Shown here piece by piece: positions 1 to 9,125 of a stretch of 64,000 bases of DNA. This stretch comes from Dasania phycosphaerae. Lineage in GTDB: Bacteria > Pseudomonadota > Gammaproteobacteria > Pseudomonadales > Dasaniaceae. Where the stretch lies: assembly GCF_026891035.1 (NCBI RefSeq), contig NZ_JAPTGG010000003.1, forward strand, positions 62,001 through 126,000, written 5' to 3'. The notes beneath the pieces were generated by a model. That model did not search any database. It saw nothing but the letters and a program-made list of their open reading frames with translations, and was not told the origin of the DNA. A program made the position numbers and the translations under genes. Position 1 is the stretch's first letter. Every line of letters starts with the position of its first letter.

Positions 1-830
1 CCTAACTCTGTTAAAGAAAAAGGGCCGTCAAAACTGGCTAGGGTTTGTTTAATCAACTGGGTTTTGCCGCCGCGCTTATTGCTGATGTTGGCCTGTTGGT
101 AGGCTAGCTGAAAATTCTCATAACTGTGTTGCAGCACTTGCCAGCAGTAGCTTAGCCACTCGGCGGGGGATGCCTGTTGTTGGCTGTAGGCATAGAGCTG
201 GCGATAACACTGCGGGTCATCTTTGAGCACTAGCGGCTCCAGGGCCTGGTACTGCAACACGCTATGGCCCTGTTCTATTAATAATTGCCTAAGCAGCAAT
301 AGCGCGATACGGCGGTTGCCGTTTAAAAAAGGGAATAGCTGTAAAAACTCAGCAATAAAAATAGGTATAGCCACTAAGGGCTCTATGCCTGCGGCGATAT
401 GGCCGCGTAAATTGTGCAGCTGTTGATCTATGCCTTGGGCCACCGGTGTGCTGTGGCTGCTAATGCTAATACGTTGGCCGCTCAGGTGGCGCAATGGCAG
501 GCTGAGTTTGAGCTCGCGCCACTGCCCGCCCTTGGGGTGTAACTGCTGGTGCAGCTGCTGAATGTGTTGGGCGTTTAAGTGTTTAAGCTCTAAGCCCTGA
601 ACGTATTTAAGCGCCGCTAAATAATTAAAAGCGGCACCGTCTAAGGTTAAGGTGCTTAATAGCAGGTCGGCTTGCTGCTGGCTGCGCTGGGCTAAATTCG
701 CCAGCCAATCAGCCGAGGCGGGCGCTTGAGCCTGATAGCGGCCCTGGCAGTATTTGAGCGCAGCCAGTTGCTGGCTTTGGGCCAGGCTGTAGCTGGTTTG
801 GGATAGATTGAAGGTGGCAGTGGTTTCCAT
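1..830 (-). CDS. Fic-like domain protein with degenerate active site (3' end outside window)
   Basis: The gene starts at ATG 830 and runs off the left edge; about 276 codons are visible. Residues about 45-100 form the helical region usual before a Fic core. The Fic motif region (residues 166-174, bases 309-335) reads FPFLNGNRR where active Fic enzymes have HPFx(D/E)GNGR. The catalytic His is Phe, the acidic metal ligand is Asn and the second Gly is Arg. Active Fic proteins transfer AMP or other phosphate-containing groups to target hydroxyls; this one probably cannot do so by the standard mechanism. The downstream pattern (a leucine-rich helix, then a Tyr-Arg-x-Leu-Tyr segment) still fits the Fic fold. 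The substrate is unknown, and the fold assignment rests on motif spacing only. Confidence 0.7.
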   Translation of the reverse strand, partial: METTATFNLSQTSYSLAQSQQLAALKYCQGRYQAQAPASADWLANLAQRSQQQADLLLSTLTLDGAAFNYLAALKYVQGLELKHLNAQHIQQLHQQLHPKGGQWRELKLSLPLRHLSGQRISISSHSTPVAQGIDQQLHNLRGHIAAGIEPLVAIPIFIAEFLQLFPFLNGNRRIALLLLRQLLIEQGHSVLQYQALEPLVLKDDPQCYRQLYAYSQQQASPAEWLSYCWQVLQHSYENFQLAYQQANISNKRGGKTQLIKQTLASFDGPFSLTEL

Positions 831-911
831 GTGGCTTAATATAGGTATTAAATTAACTTGATGCCACTTAGAAATAGATTTACAGGCGCTGGAGTATAGT
901 TCTACCAATAA

Positions 912-943
912 AATAAGGTATTAATTTTAGTTAATGCCTTATT
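912..943 (-). terminator. Rho-independent terminator of hexR
   Basis: A 13-bp stem with one G-T wobble (912-924 against 931-943) and a 6-nt loop overlaps the stop codon of the hexR-like gene. On the minus strand it is followed by TTTTATT. This is the expected shape for a terminator ending hexR before the Fic-like gene. Confidence 0.7.
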
Positions 944-1790
944 CTGATTTTCTTAATGACTGCAGCCCGCGGTTTACTTTTTGTAGGTGCTCACCAATGG
1001 CGGGGCCTTTGGCCTTGGATACACCTACGGCCAGAATATCAATCACAGCCATATGGGCGATGCGTGAGGGCAGTGGTGTGTAGTTTTCGGTGTCTTCTTC
1101 CACATCTATATGCAGGGGGATATCGCACTCCAGCGCTACCGGGGTATTACTGGGCGCTAAGCCAATAATGGTGGCCCCTGACTCTTTCACTAAGCTCATG
1201 GCATCTAGCAGTATTTGGGTGCGGCCAGATTGGGAGATGGCGACCACCACATCCTCGTCGGTGAGTGACATGGCCGACATGGCTTGGATATGGGGATCGG
1301 AGTAGGCAGAAGAGGGGATTTGCAGGCGGAAAAACTTATGCTGAGCATCGGTGGCCACCGGGCTGGAAGCACCAAAGCCGTAAAACTCTACCCGCCTAGC
1401 CAGCATTAGCGCGGCCACGGCCTGCTCTATGGTGTATACATCTATGCTATCGCGCACCCGCTTTAAGGTGTCTATGGTGGAGTCGAACACCTTGTTGGTG
1501 TATTCCCGCGCCGAGTCGGACTCGTTAAGGCTAAACTCCTGGTATTGCGAGTTGTGGGCAATGTGTTGGGCCAGCAGCACCTTAAAATCCTGAAAGCCAC
1601 TGCAACCTATGGCGCGGCAAAAGCGCACCACGGTAGGCTCGCTAACATCGGCGGCACTGGCCAGGTCGACAATGCGGCGGTGTATGACCTCGCCGGGGTT
1701 GGCCAGCACATACTCAGCAACCTTGCGCTCGGACTTGCGCAAATTGGGCTCACAGCTTTCTATAATTTTAATAATATTACGTGGCTTCAC
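939..1790 (-). CDS. hexR: RpiR-family transcriptional regulator, HexR type
   Basis: 283 aa. An N-terminal RpiR helix-turn-helix (residues about 1-77, including SEPTVVRFCRAIG) is followed by a SIS sugar-phosphate domain (about 125-260, with FYGFGASS and ISQSGRT). HexR in Pseudomonas and Shewanella binds 2-keto-3-deoxy-6-phosphogluconate and controls Entner-Doudoroff and central carbon genes. Length and N-terminus match HexR rather than other RpiR proteins. The start is GTG 1790 with AAGGG five bases upstream. No zwf, edd or eda lies next to it in this window, so the regulon must be elsewhere. It is divergent from uvrD, and the 133-bp gap 1791-1923 holds both promoters. Confidence 0.85.
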   Translation of the reverse strand: MKPRNIIKIIESCEPNLRKSERKVAEYVLANPGEVIHRRIVDLASAADVSEPTVVRFCRAIGCSGFQDFKVLLAQHIAHNSQYQEFSLNESDSAREYTNKVFDSTIDTLKRVRDSIDVYTIEQAVAALMLARRVEFYGFGASSPVATDAQHKFFRLQIPSSAYSDPHIQAMSAMSLTDEDVVVAISQSGRTQILLDAMSLVKESGATIIGLAPSNTPVALECDIPLHIDVEEDTENYTPLPSRIAHMAVIDILAVGVSKAKGPAIGEHLQKVNRGLQSLRKSE

Positions 1791-1923
1791 GGCGGCCCTT
1801 AGTCTTGGCTACAGATATTGGTGAGGGTAGTGGGTAAAAGGGGAGTGTAACCATTTTTTTTAAATCCGTCCCCTGCACAATTGCAGAATAACTGCGCAAT
1901 GAATTCTGATAGAATCCCTCGCC

Positions 1924-4089
1924 ATGGATGTTTCTCATATACTCAACGATTTAAACGACGCTCAACGGCAAGCTGTTGCGGCGCCTCCTTCTAATATGCT
2001 GATACTGGCTGGTGCTGGTAGCGGTAAAACCCGCGTGCTGGTACACCGCATAGCCTGGCTGATACAAGCTGAAAATATGGCCCCGCAGGGCATATTGGCG
2101 GTGACCTTTACCAATAAGGCCGCAAGGGAAATGCGCGAGCGCATAGACGAGCTGCTTAATATCCCCACCCGCAGTATGTGGGTGGGTACCTTTCACGGCT
2201 TGGCTCACCGCCTGCTTAAGGCGCACTGGCAAGATGCGGGGCTGCCGCAAAATTTTCAAATCCTGGATTCTGATGACCAGCTGCGCATTATCAAGCGTAT
2301 ACACAAAGAGCTGGCCTTGGATGAAACGAAATGGCCACCCAAGCAATCACAGTGGTTTATTAATGGCCAAAAAGACGAGGGTAAGCGCGCCGCCCATATA
2401 GAGGTGTACGGCAACGACCTGTACCAAAAAACCATGCTGGCGGTATACCTGCAATACGAGCAGGCCTGCGAGCGCCAAGGGGTGGTGGATTTTGCCGAGC
2501 TATTGCTGCGCGCCCATGAGCTGTGGTTAAAAAATCCGCGCTTACTGGCCCACTACCAACAGCGCTTTCAGCATATCTTGGTAGACGAGTTTCAAGATAC
2601 CAATGCCGTGCAATACGCCTGGCTACGGGTATTGGCGGGTAAGCAAATCCCCATCGCGGCGGTAGGTGATGACGACCAGTCTATCTACGGCTGGCGCGGT
2701 GCCAAAATAGAAAACATACAGCAGTTCGCCCGCGACTTTGCCAACACCCAAGTGATAAAGCTGGAGCAAAACTACCGCTCCACTGCCACCATATTGGGGG
2801 CCGCCAACGCGGTTATCGCCAATAACACCGAGCGCCTAGGTAAAGAGCTGTGGACCGAAGGTGGCGAAGGTGAACCCATTTCGCTATACACCGCCTTTAA
2901 CGAACAAGACGAAGCTCGCTTTGTGGTAGAGCGCATAGAAGAGTGGGTGAAGCAGGGCGAGCTGCGCGCGCAGTCGGCCATTTTATATAGGTCAAACGCC
3001 CAGTCGCGGGTATTGGAAGAGGCTTTGATTCGCGCCGGCATGCCCTACCGCATCTATGGCGGCCAACGCTTTTATGATCGCCTGGAAATTAAAAACGCCC
3101 TGGCCTATATGCGGCTGATTAATAATCGCCACGACGATACTGCCTTAGAGCGAGTGATCAACACACCCACCCGCGGCATAGGCGGCAAAACCGTAGACGT
3201 GGTGCGCAGCTATGCCCGCGAGCACGGCAGCTCCATGTGGCAGGCGCTGGCTAATGTGGTAGAGCAAAAGCTGCTGCCCGCCAGAGCCAGCAATGCGCTA
3301 TTGGCTTTTGTTGCATTGATCGATAGCTTAGATAGCGGCACCGACGAGTTAAGCTTAGATGAGCTGGCCGATGAGGTGATTAAAAGCTCAGGCCTAATAG
3401 AGTTTCATAAAAAAGAAAAAGGCGAAAAAGGCCAGGCGCGGGTAGAAAACCTGCAAGAGCTAGTCGTAGCCGCCAAACAATTTGATGCCAGCGATGAAGA
3501 GCTATCACCGCTGCAGCAGTTTTTAGATGAGGCCGCACTGGATGCCGGTGAGCAACAAGCCGATGAATATGAAGACAGCGTGCAGCTAATGACCCTGCAC
3601 TCGGCCAAAGGCTTAGAGTTTCCCTTAGTGTGTTTAGTCGGCATGGAGGAAAACCTCTTCCCCCATAAAATGTCCATGGACGAAGCGTCAGGCATAGAGG
3701 AAGAGCGCAGGCTGTGTTACGTAGGGATTACCCGCGCCATGCAAAAGCTCTACCTTAGCTATGCAGAGTCGCGCCGCATGTATGGCAATGAAAACTTTAA
3801 CGCACCTTCGCGCTTTATACGTGAGATCCCCACCGAATACGTGGAGGAGGTGCGGTTAAATACAACCATTAGCCGCCCAGCCAGTTATGCGCCAGCGGTG
3901 AATGGCAACGGCTACGATGTGCCGGGCACCGGCATAAGCTTGGGGCAGCCAGTATTTCATCAAATTTTTGGCAGCGGCACCGTGGTTAATTTTGAAGGCC
4001 AGGGCAGTAGCGCCAGGGTGCAAGTCAATTTTGATGATGAGGGAAGCAAATGGTTGGTGCTGCAATATGCCAATCTTGAAGCTTTGTGA
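1924..4089 (+). CDS. uvrD: DNA helicase II (UvrD)
   Basis: 721 aa, essentially the length of E. coli UvrD (720 aa). It is a superfamily 1A 3'-5' helicase that removes the incised oligonucleotide in nucleotide excision repair and unwinds nicked DNA in mismatch repair. Walker A is AGAGSGKT (Lys35), motif II is VDEFQDTN near residue 223, and motif III is GDDDQSIYGWRGA. The C-terminal Tudor-like tail (FHQIFGSGTV ... KWLVLQYANLE) distinguishes UvrD from Rep. Its stop codon overlaps a possible GTG start (4086) of the downstream TRAP gene, so the two may be cotranscribed. Confidence 0.96.
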   Translation: MDVSHILNDLNDAQRQAVAAPPSNMLILAGAGSGKTRVLVHRIAWLIQAENMAPQGILAVTFTNKAAREMRERIDELLNIPTRSMWVGTFHGLAHRLLKAHWQDAGLPQNFQILDSDDQLRIIKRIHKELALDETKWPPKQSQWFINGQKDEGKRAAHIEVYGNDLYQKTMLAVYLQYEQACERQGVVDFAELLLRAHELWLKNPRLLAHYQQRFQHILVDEFQDTNAVQYAWLRVLAGKQIPIAAVGDDDQSIYGWRGAKIENIQQFARDFANTQVIKLEQNYRSTATILGAANAVIANNTERLGKELWTEGGEGEPISLYTAFNEQDEARFVVERIEEWVKQGELRAQSAILYRSNAQSRVLEEALIRAGMPYRIYGGQRFYDRLEIKNALAYMRLINNRHDDTALERVINTPTRGIGGKTVDVVRSYAREHGSSMWQALANVVEQKLLPARASNALLAFVALIDSLDSGTDELSLDELADEVIKSSGLIEFHKKEKGEKGQARVENLQELVVAAKQFDASDEELSPLQQFLDEAALDAGEQQADEYEDSVQLMTLHSAKGLEFPLVCLVGMEENLFPHKMSMDEASGIEEERRLCYVGITRAMQKLYLSYAESRRMYGNENFNAPSRFIREIPTEYVEEVRLNTTISRPASYAPAVNGNGYDVPGTGISLGQPVFHQIFGSGTVVNFEGQGSSARVQVNFDDEGSKWLVLQYANLEAL

Positions 4090-4130
4090 AGTTGTCGTTA
4101 ACGGTTAATCATAAAACAATGAATAATAAG

Positions 4131-5273
4131 ATGATGAAAAAAAGCCTAAATCTCACCCCCGCAATTATATTGTTATTAGTGGCGGCGGTGGTGGCGCTAA
4201 GTAGCCTATTGGTAATAGAGCGCAGCCAAAAAATTCTCGGTAAACAGGATCAAAAATCTGAGCTACAACAGGGTAGCCGAGAGGTTATAGAGTGGAAGTT
4301 GGTCACCTCTTGGCCAAAAAACTTTCCCGGTTTGGGCAACGGCCCAGAAGTATTTGCCAAAGCAGTAGAGCAAGCCAGCAATGGCCGCTTAAAAATTCGC
4401 GTCTACGGCGCTGGTGAGTTGGTACCTGCCTTGGGGGTGTTTGATGCGGTGTCGCAGGGCACTGTGCAAATGGGCCATTCAGGGGCCTATTATTGGAAAG
4501 GCAAAGCTCAGGCTGCCTCATTTTTCACCTCCATCCCCTTTGGTATGAATGCCCAAGAGATGAATGGCTGGCTGCACTATGGTGGTGGCTTGGAATTGTG
4601 GCAGGAGCTATACGCGCCCTTTAATATTATCCCCATGGCTGGGGGCAACTCCGGCACCCAAATGGGCGGCTGGTTTAATAAAGAAATAAACTCCCTAGCC
4701 GATATCAAAGGCCTGAAAATGCGCATACCCGGTATGGGGGGTGAAATTTTTAGCCGGGTGGGTGGTACCGTGGTGAATTTACCCGGTGGTGAACTTTATA
4801 CCGCCCTGCAAACCGGTGTCATCGATGCCACCGAATGGGTGGGGCCCTATAATGATAAGGCCTTTGGCCTGCATGAGGTGGCTAAGTATTATTACTACCC
4901 AGGCTGGCATGAGCCGGGTTCTAACCTAGAGTTTTTGATTAATAAAACCGCTTTCGAGACTCTGCCTGCAGACTTACAAGCTATAGTTAAAATTGCTGGC
5001 CGCTATGCTAACCAAGATATGCTGGATGAATATACCGCCAGAAATAATGCCGCCTTAGTGGAACTTAGTAAAAATCCCAACATCAGTATTCGTCAATTTC
5101 CCGATGACGTGATCAGAGCGCTAAAAGCCGCTACCGAGCAATATATGCAAGAGATTACTCAACAAGACCCAATGACCAAAAAAGTTTACCAGTCCTGGAA
5201 GCGCTTCGCCGAGGGCGTGAAAAATTATCACCATGTTTCAGAACAGGCATATATCAATGCCCGGGATTTATAA
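4131..5273 (+). CDS. TRAP transporter periplasmic binding protein, TakP-like (DctP family)
   Basis: About 380 aa from ATG 4131; GTG 4086 and ATG 4119 are alternatives and none has a strong SD. An N-terminal hydrophobic segment acts as signal or anchor. The mature part begins near EWKLVTSWPKNFPG. The stretch GGELYTALQTGVIDATEWVGP is the ligand-binding region typical of the 2-oxoacid-binding TakP and mannitol/chloroaromatic subgroup. Its role is to capture a small organic acid in the periplasm for a DctQM permease. No permease gene is adjacent; the only dctQ-dctM pair in the window is at 30.8-32.7 kb and belongs to the same broad subgroup. The gene sits directly upstream of the amide-bond cassette, with only one base between its stop and the next start. 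Ligand is inferred. Confidence 0.85.
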   Translation: MMKKSLNLTPAIILLLVAAVVALSSLLVIERSQKILGKQDQKSELQQGSREVIEWKLVTSWPKNFPGLGNGPEVFAKAVEQASNGRLKIRVYGAGELVPALGVFDAVSQGTVQMGHSGAYYWKGKAQAASFFTSIPFGMNAQEMNGWLHYGGGLELWQELYAPFNIIPMAGGNSGTQMGGWFNKEINSLADIKGLKMRIPGMGGEIFSRVGGTVVNLPGGELYTALQTGVIDATEWVGPYNDKAFGLHEVAKYYYYPGWHEPGSNLEFLINKTAFETLPADLQAIVKIAGRYANQDMLDEYTARNNAALVELSKNPNISIRQFPDDVIRALKAATEQYMQEITQQDPMTKKVYQSWKRFAEGVKNYHHVSEQAYINARDL

Positions 5274-5274
5274 G

Positions 5275-5958
5275 ATGATGTCAACTTGCCGGCCTTTTAC
5301 ACTTATCTTGCTGTCGCTACTGCTATCGGCTTGTAGCCTATTTGAGCGCCAGCCCGAGCCAGCTACCCCGCAGCCAGCGGTAGTGGAAGTGGTTCCGCAA
5401 GAGCCCGCAGCCGCACAGCCGCAGGCTCCAGAAATAAGCAGCTGTGAACAACCCATAGTGAAAGAGGTGATTAAATACGTAGAGAAAGCATGCCCCAGCC
5501 AACAAAAATCTATAGTCAAAAAAGCTAAAGCCGCCATGGTTGGTGAAAAGCAGGTGATAGGGCGGGTGGAATACGTCAGCATCAACAATAATGGTATAGC
5601 GATTAAATCGCGTATCGATACCGGCGCTAAAACCTCATCATTGAATGCACAAGATTTATCCGAGTTTGAACGCGATGGCAAAAAGTGGGTGCGCTTTGCA
5701 GTGCTCAACCCCAAAAATGACGAAGAAATATACTTTGAAAAAAGAGTAGTGCGCTTTGTGCGTATTAAGCAGCAAACCGGTGATTTGCAACGTAGGCCGG
5801 TGATTAAAATGCCAGTCAAATTAGGGGATGTTACCGAGAATATTGAGCTAACCTTAACCGATAGAAGCGATTACCTCTATCAAGTGTTAGTGGGGCGTAA
5901 TTATTTATTAGATCGTTTTTTAGTAGACGTTAGTCAAAAATACACGGCTAAAAAATAG
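5275..5958 (+). CDS. Lipoprotein, retropepsin-like 'ATP-dependent zinc protease' family (DUF785, RimB-like)
   Basis: About 227 aa from ATG 5275. A lipoprotein signal peptide ends in the lipobox LSAC. A Pro/Ala/Gln-rich spacer follows, then the RimK-linked DUF785 domain from about residue 95. The motif RIDTGAKTSSL carries the Asp-Thr-Gly of retropepsin-like aspartic proteases; the database name 'zinc protease' is not supported by any HExxH motif. The family is found beside RimK-type ATP-grasp ligases and is thought to process peptide or amide products. The lipobox places this one at the outer or inner membrane facing the periplasm. It is first in a tight three-gene run with the transglutaminase-TM and ligase genes. 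Confidence 0.85.
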   Translation: MMSTCRPFTLILLSLLLSACSLFERQPEPATPQPAVVEVVPQEPAAAQPQAPEISSCEQPIVKEVIKYVEKACPSQQKSIVKKAKAAMVGEKQVIGRVEYVSINNNGIAIKSRIDTGAKTSSLNAQDLSEFERDGKKWVRFAVLNPKNDEEIYFEKRVVRFVRIKQQTGDLQRRPVIKMPVKLGDVTENIELTLTDRSDYLYQVLVGRNYLLDRFLVDVSQKYTAKK

Positions 5959-5969
5959 GATTATTGCGT

Positions 5970-7505
5970 ATGTCACCACGCGCTCAGGTTTACCTGCTAG
6001 GCCTTTTGCTGATTATTATGGGCCTGGGATTAATGGCTTATAAAAGTGAAATGCTAAGCATGCCGGTGAAGCCCGGTGAATATGCCACAGTATGGACCGT
6101 AGAAGCCAAAGTAGGGTTTACCGCAGATGGTGGTGCAGTCAAAGTCTCGCTGGCCTTACCTAAAAATCAAAATAATATGGAAGTGATAGAAGAACTGTTT
6201 AGCAGCTCAGGCTATGGCTTTAATATTTATGATAATGCAGGGCATAAGCGCGCCGAGTGGACTAAGCGCATGGCCAGCGGTAAGCAAACGCTGTATTACA
6301 AATTAGATGTTTATAAACGCCCTTCCGGCGAGGGCCTGCCAGAATTTGATGCCAGTAAAATGCGCGCCAAACCCAATTGGCAGGGTGAGCGCCAAGAAGC
6401 CTTACGCAATGCCGCGGCTTCGATTATTAACAACAGCTGGCAGACCTCCTCCAATAAAGAAAGCTTTGCCAGGCAGTTACTCAAGTCATTAAATGATAAG
6501 TCCAATAACGACGCTAGGCTTATACACAACAACTTGCCCGATAAAAAAACAGTAGATATTGCCTTAGACCTACTGTCATTGGCGGAAATTCCAGCGCATA
6601 TCATTCGCGGTATTTATCTAGAAGATGATAGAAACCGTATGAGCGCCGATGCCCTAGTAGAAATATTTGATGGTGAAAAGTGGATAGTGTTTAGCCCTAA
6701 TACTGGTGCTAAAGGCTTGCCCGATAATTTTTTAGTGTGGCAGCGTGGCGATGTTTCTATGTTGGATGTGGCAGGCGGCAGCCGTTCAGCGGTTAGTTTT
6801 TCAGTGTTAGCCAATGATGTGCCAGCGCGCAAAGTTGCCCTAGAGCAAATGGGTGGTGAGCAAGCGGCATTATTAGATTATTCGATTTATAGCCTGCCTA
6901 TAGAGCAGCAAAGTGTTTTTAAATTTATCTTATTGGTGCCTATAGGGGCTCTTATCGTGATTTTTTTACGGGTGGTTATAGGTATACGCACCGCCGGTAC
7001 TTTTATGCCCGTACTGTTAGCCATAGCGTTTATACAAACCCATCTATTAAACGGCGTGTTAATTTTTTTGTTAATACTAAGCATAGGTTTATTTGTGCGC
7101 TCATACCTAAGCCGCTTAGATTTATTGCTGGTAGCACGCATAGCGGCGGTGGTAGTAATAGTGGTTTGCTTGATGTCGTTTATCAGCATAGTCAGTTTTA
7201 AATTGGGGGTAGAACAGGCACTAACGATTACGTTTTTCCCTATGATTATCATCGCTTGGACTATAGAGCATATGTCCATCTTGTGGGAAGACGACGGCCC
7301 CATGGAAGTGCTAATTCAAACGGCGGGCAGTTTATTAGTAGCGATTATGTGCTACCTGGCTATGACCAACCATTACATAGAACATTGGATGTTTAACTTC
7401 CCCGAACTGTTATTCACCCTCTTGGGTATGATTATTATCTTAGGCCACTATACCGGCTATAGGATGTCAGAGCTGCTGCGTTTTCGCTATATGAGGCGTT
7501 CGTAA
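5970..7505 (+). CDS. Inactive transglutaminase fused to a multi-TM (7TM-type) membrane domain
   Basis: 511 aa from ATG 5970. AGGA (5957-5960) sits nine bases upstream; TTG 5964 would be too close to it. One N-terminal TM helix (residues about 8-24) is followed by an extracytoplasmic region (about 30-305) with a transglutaminase-like fold, and then about six or seven TM helices (about 317-505). This matches the paired families 'inactive transglutaminase N-terminal' and '7TM associated with transglutaminase'. I see no Cys-His-Asp triad. Such proteins are always found beside RimK-like ligases and DUF785 proteins. A likely role is to bind or export the ligase product or sense peptides; this is inference. 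The stop is three bases before the ligase ATG (7506). Confidence 0.85.
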   Translation: MSPRAQVYLLGLLLIIMGLGLMAYKSEMLSMPVKPGEYATVWTVEAKVGFTADGGAVKVSLALPKNQNNMEVIEELFSSSGYGFNIYDNAGHKRAEWTKRMASGKQTLYYKLDVYKRPSGEGLPEFDASKMRAKPNWQGERQEALRNAAASIINNSWQTSSNKESFARQLLKSLNDKSNNDARLIHNNLPDKKTVDIALDLLSLAEIPAHIIRGIYLEDDRNRMSADALVEIFDGEKWIVFSPNTGAKGLPDNFLVWQRGDVSMLDVAGGSRSAVSFSVLANDVPARKVALEQMGGEQAALLDYSIYSLPIEQQSVFKFILLVPIGALIVIFLRVVIGIRTAGTFMPVLLAIAFIQTHLLNGVLIFLLILSIGLFVRSYLSRLDLLLVARIAAVVVIVVCLMSFISIVSFKLGVEQALTITFFPMIIIAWTIEHMSILWEDDGPMEVLIQTAGSLLVAIMCYLAMTNHYIEHWMFNFPELLFTLLGMIIILGHYTGYRMSELLRFRYMRRS

Positions 7506-8459
7506 ATGTTATTTGTCTGGCCCAAAGAGCTAAAACAGCTGGGCTTATTGGGCATGAACAGCCGCAATATTAATTATATTGCCAGGCATAATCCTAGGCA
7601 TTTATACCCAATTGTTGATAATAAATTACTCACCAAAAAAGCTGCTATAGATGCGGGCATACGAGTACCAGAGTTACTAGGGGTAATAGAAAGCAACCAC
7701 GAACTGAGCAAGTTGCCACAGCTATTAGCACCCTTAACCCAGTTTGTAATTAAACCTACCCGTGGCAGTGGCGGTAAAGGCATATTGGTGATTAGTGGCC
7801 GCGAGTTTGATTTTTTTCTTAAAACCAATGGCAGCAAAATTTTACAAAGTGATATACGTCGCCATGTAAATAATATTCTAAGTGGCCTCTATAGCTTGGG
7901 CGGCAAGCCTGATAAAGCCATGATAGAGGCCATGATTCAATATGACGATATCTTCAATGAGTACACCTACGAAGGTGTGCCCGACCTGCGTGTAATCGTG
8001 TACAAGGGCTTTCCTATTATGGCCATGCTGCGCTGTGCCACCCACTCGTCAGATGGCCGCGCTAATTTACACCAAGGTGCCATAGGGGTGGGTATAGATA
8101 TACTCACGGGTAAAAGCCAATACGCGGTGCAGCATGGTAGGCCAGTCACTGAGCACCCCGATACCGGCAAAAGCTTTAAGGATTTAAGCATACCCTATTG
8201 GCAGGAAATATTACGCTTAACGGCGGGCTGCCATGAAATGACCGGCCTGGGTTACATAGGTTGCGACATAGTCATTGATAAAGAGCAGGGCCCCATGATT
8301 TTAGAGCTAAACGCGCGCCCGGGCTTGGCGATACAACTGGCCTGTGGTTTGGGCTTGGAAAAGCGCCTATCCTTTATAGACCGCCTAAGCACGGAAGTGA
8401 TGGAACAAGATGCCGATAAACGAGTCTCCTTTTTAATGAGCAATCAATTTCAAGAGTAA
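7506..8459 (+). CDS. RimK-like alpha-L-glutamate ligase-related ATP-grasp protein
   Basis: 317 aa, cytoplasmic. It has an ATP-grasp fold: FVIKPTRGSGGKGI is the nucleotide-binding loop (about residues 79-92), DLRVIVYKG lies in the central strand and ILELNARPGL (about 263-272) supplies the metal ligands Glu and Asn. RimK relatives join amino acids, commonly glutamate, to a carboxylate with ATP hydrolysis. This subfamily is distinct from RimK that modifies ribosomal protein S6 and from the glutathione and mycosporine ligases. It is translationally close to the transglutaminase-TM gene. The substrate is not known; conservation of the gene trio suggests a peptide or amide made in the cytoplasm and handled at the membrane. 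Confidence 0.88.
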   Translation: MLFVWPKELKQLGLLGMNSRNINYIARHNPRHLYPIVDNKLLTKKAAIDAGIRVPELLGVIESNHELSKLPQLLAPLTQFVIKPTRGSGGKGILVISGREFDFFLKTNGSKILQSDIRRHVNNILSGLYSLGGKPDKAMIEAMIQYDDIFNEYTYEGVPDLRVIVYKGFPIMAMLRCATHSSDGRANLHQGAIGVGIDILTGKSQYAVQHGRPVTEHPDTGKSFKDLSIPYWQEILRLTAGCHEMTGLGYIGCDIVIDKEQGPMILELNARPGLAIQLACGLGLEKRLSFIDRLSTEVMEQDADKRVSFLMSNQFQE

Positions 8460-8490
8460 TTAGCGCGACTTAGCGCCAGAGGGCCTAGCT

Positions 8491-9111
8491 ATGATTACGG
8501 TATACGGAGCAGCACAAACTAGAGCGACACGCATAAGCTGGATACTGGAAGAGTTAGAACTGGCTTACCATTTTGAGGCCATAGACTTTAGTAAGGGCGA
8601 GCATAAAAGCGAGGCGTTTTTAGCCATAAACCCCGCAGGTAAAGTGCCCGTTATAAAGTTGGATGACTTTGTAATGACGGAGTCGGCGGCCATAGTGAGC
8701 CACCTGGCCGAGCGTTACAGTAATGGCCAGCTGATCCCTTTTCCTGCTACCGAGCAGCGTGGAAAATATCAGCAGTGGTGTGACTTTGTGATTAGCGAAT
8801 TAGAACAACCGCTATGGACTATGGCTAAACATCGTTTTGCTTTGGCTAAAGAACTAAGAGTGGCGGCAGTCATAGATACCGCCGCTTGGGAGTTTCAACA
8901 AGCCCTGGGCCTATTAAGCCAAGGCTTAGCAGAACAGGATTATATTTTAGGGGCAGAGTTTAGTGCTGCCGATATATTAATAGCTCACACTTTATTATGG
9001 GCGCAGGCTTTTAAACAGCCCATAGGTCAAGACAATCTACAGCGCTACTTGCAGCGCTGCCAACAGCGCCCAGCTTTGGCCAGAGCTATAGAGAAAGAAG
9101 CTCATCAATAA
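8491..9111 (+). CDS. Glutathione S-transferase family protein
   Basis: 206 aa. The N-terminal thioredoxin-like domain (residues 1-76) carries NPAGKVPVI with the cis-Pro and the glutathione-binding TESAAI motif. An all-helical C-terminal domain follows, with ADILIAHTLLWA in its usual place. The family conjugates or reduces substrates with glutathione. The N-terminal catalytic position is an Arg/Thr/Ser stretch (TRATRIS), so a beta- or theta-like class is likely. It lies 31 bp after the ATP-grasp gene and 14 bp before the M14 gene, so it may be part of the same transcript. Whether it works in the same pathway is unknown. Confidence 0.88.
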   Translation: MITVYGAAQTRATRISWILEELELAYHFEAIDFSKGEHKSEAFLAINPAGKVPVIKLDDFVMTESAAIVSHLAERYSNGQLIPFPATEQRGKYQQWCDFVISELEQPLWTMAKHRFALAKELRVAAVIDTAAWEFQQALGLLSQGLAEQDYILGAEFSAADILIAHTLLWAQAFKQPIGQDNLQRYLQRCQQRPALARAIEKEAHQ

Positions 9112-9125
9112 ACTTTGTAGGATGT

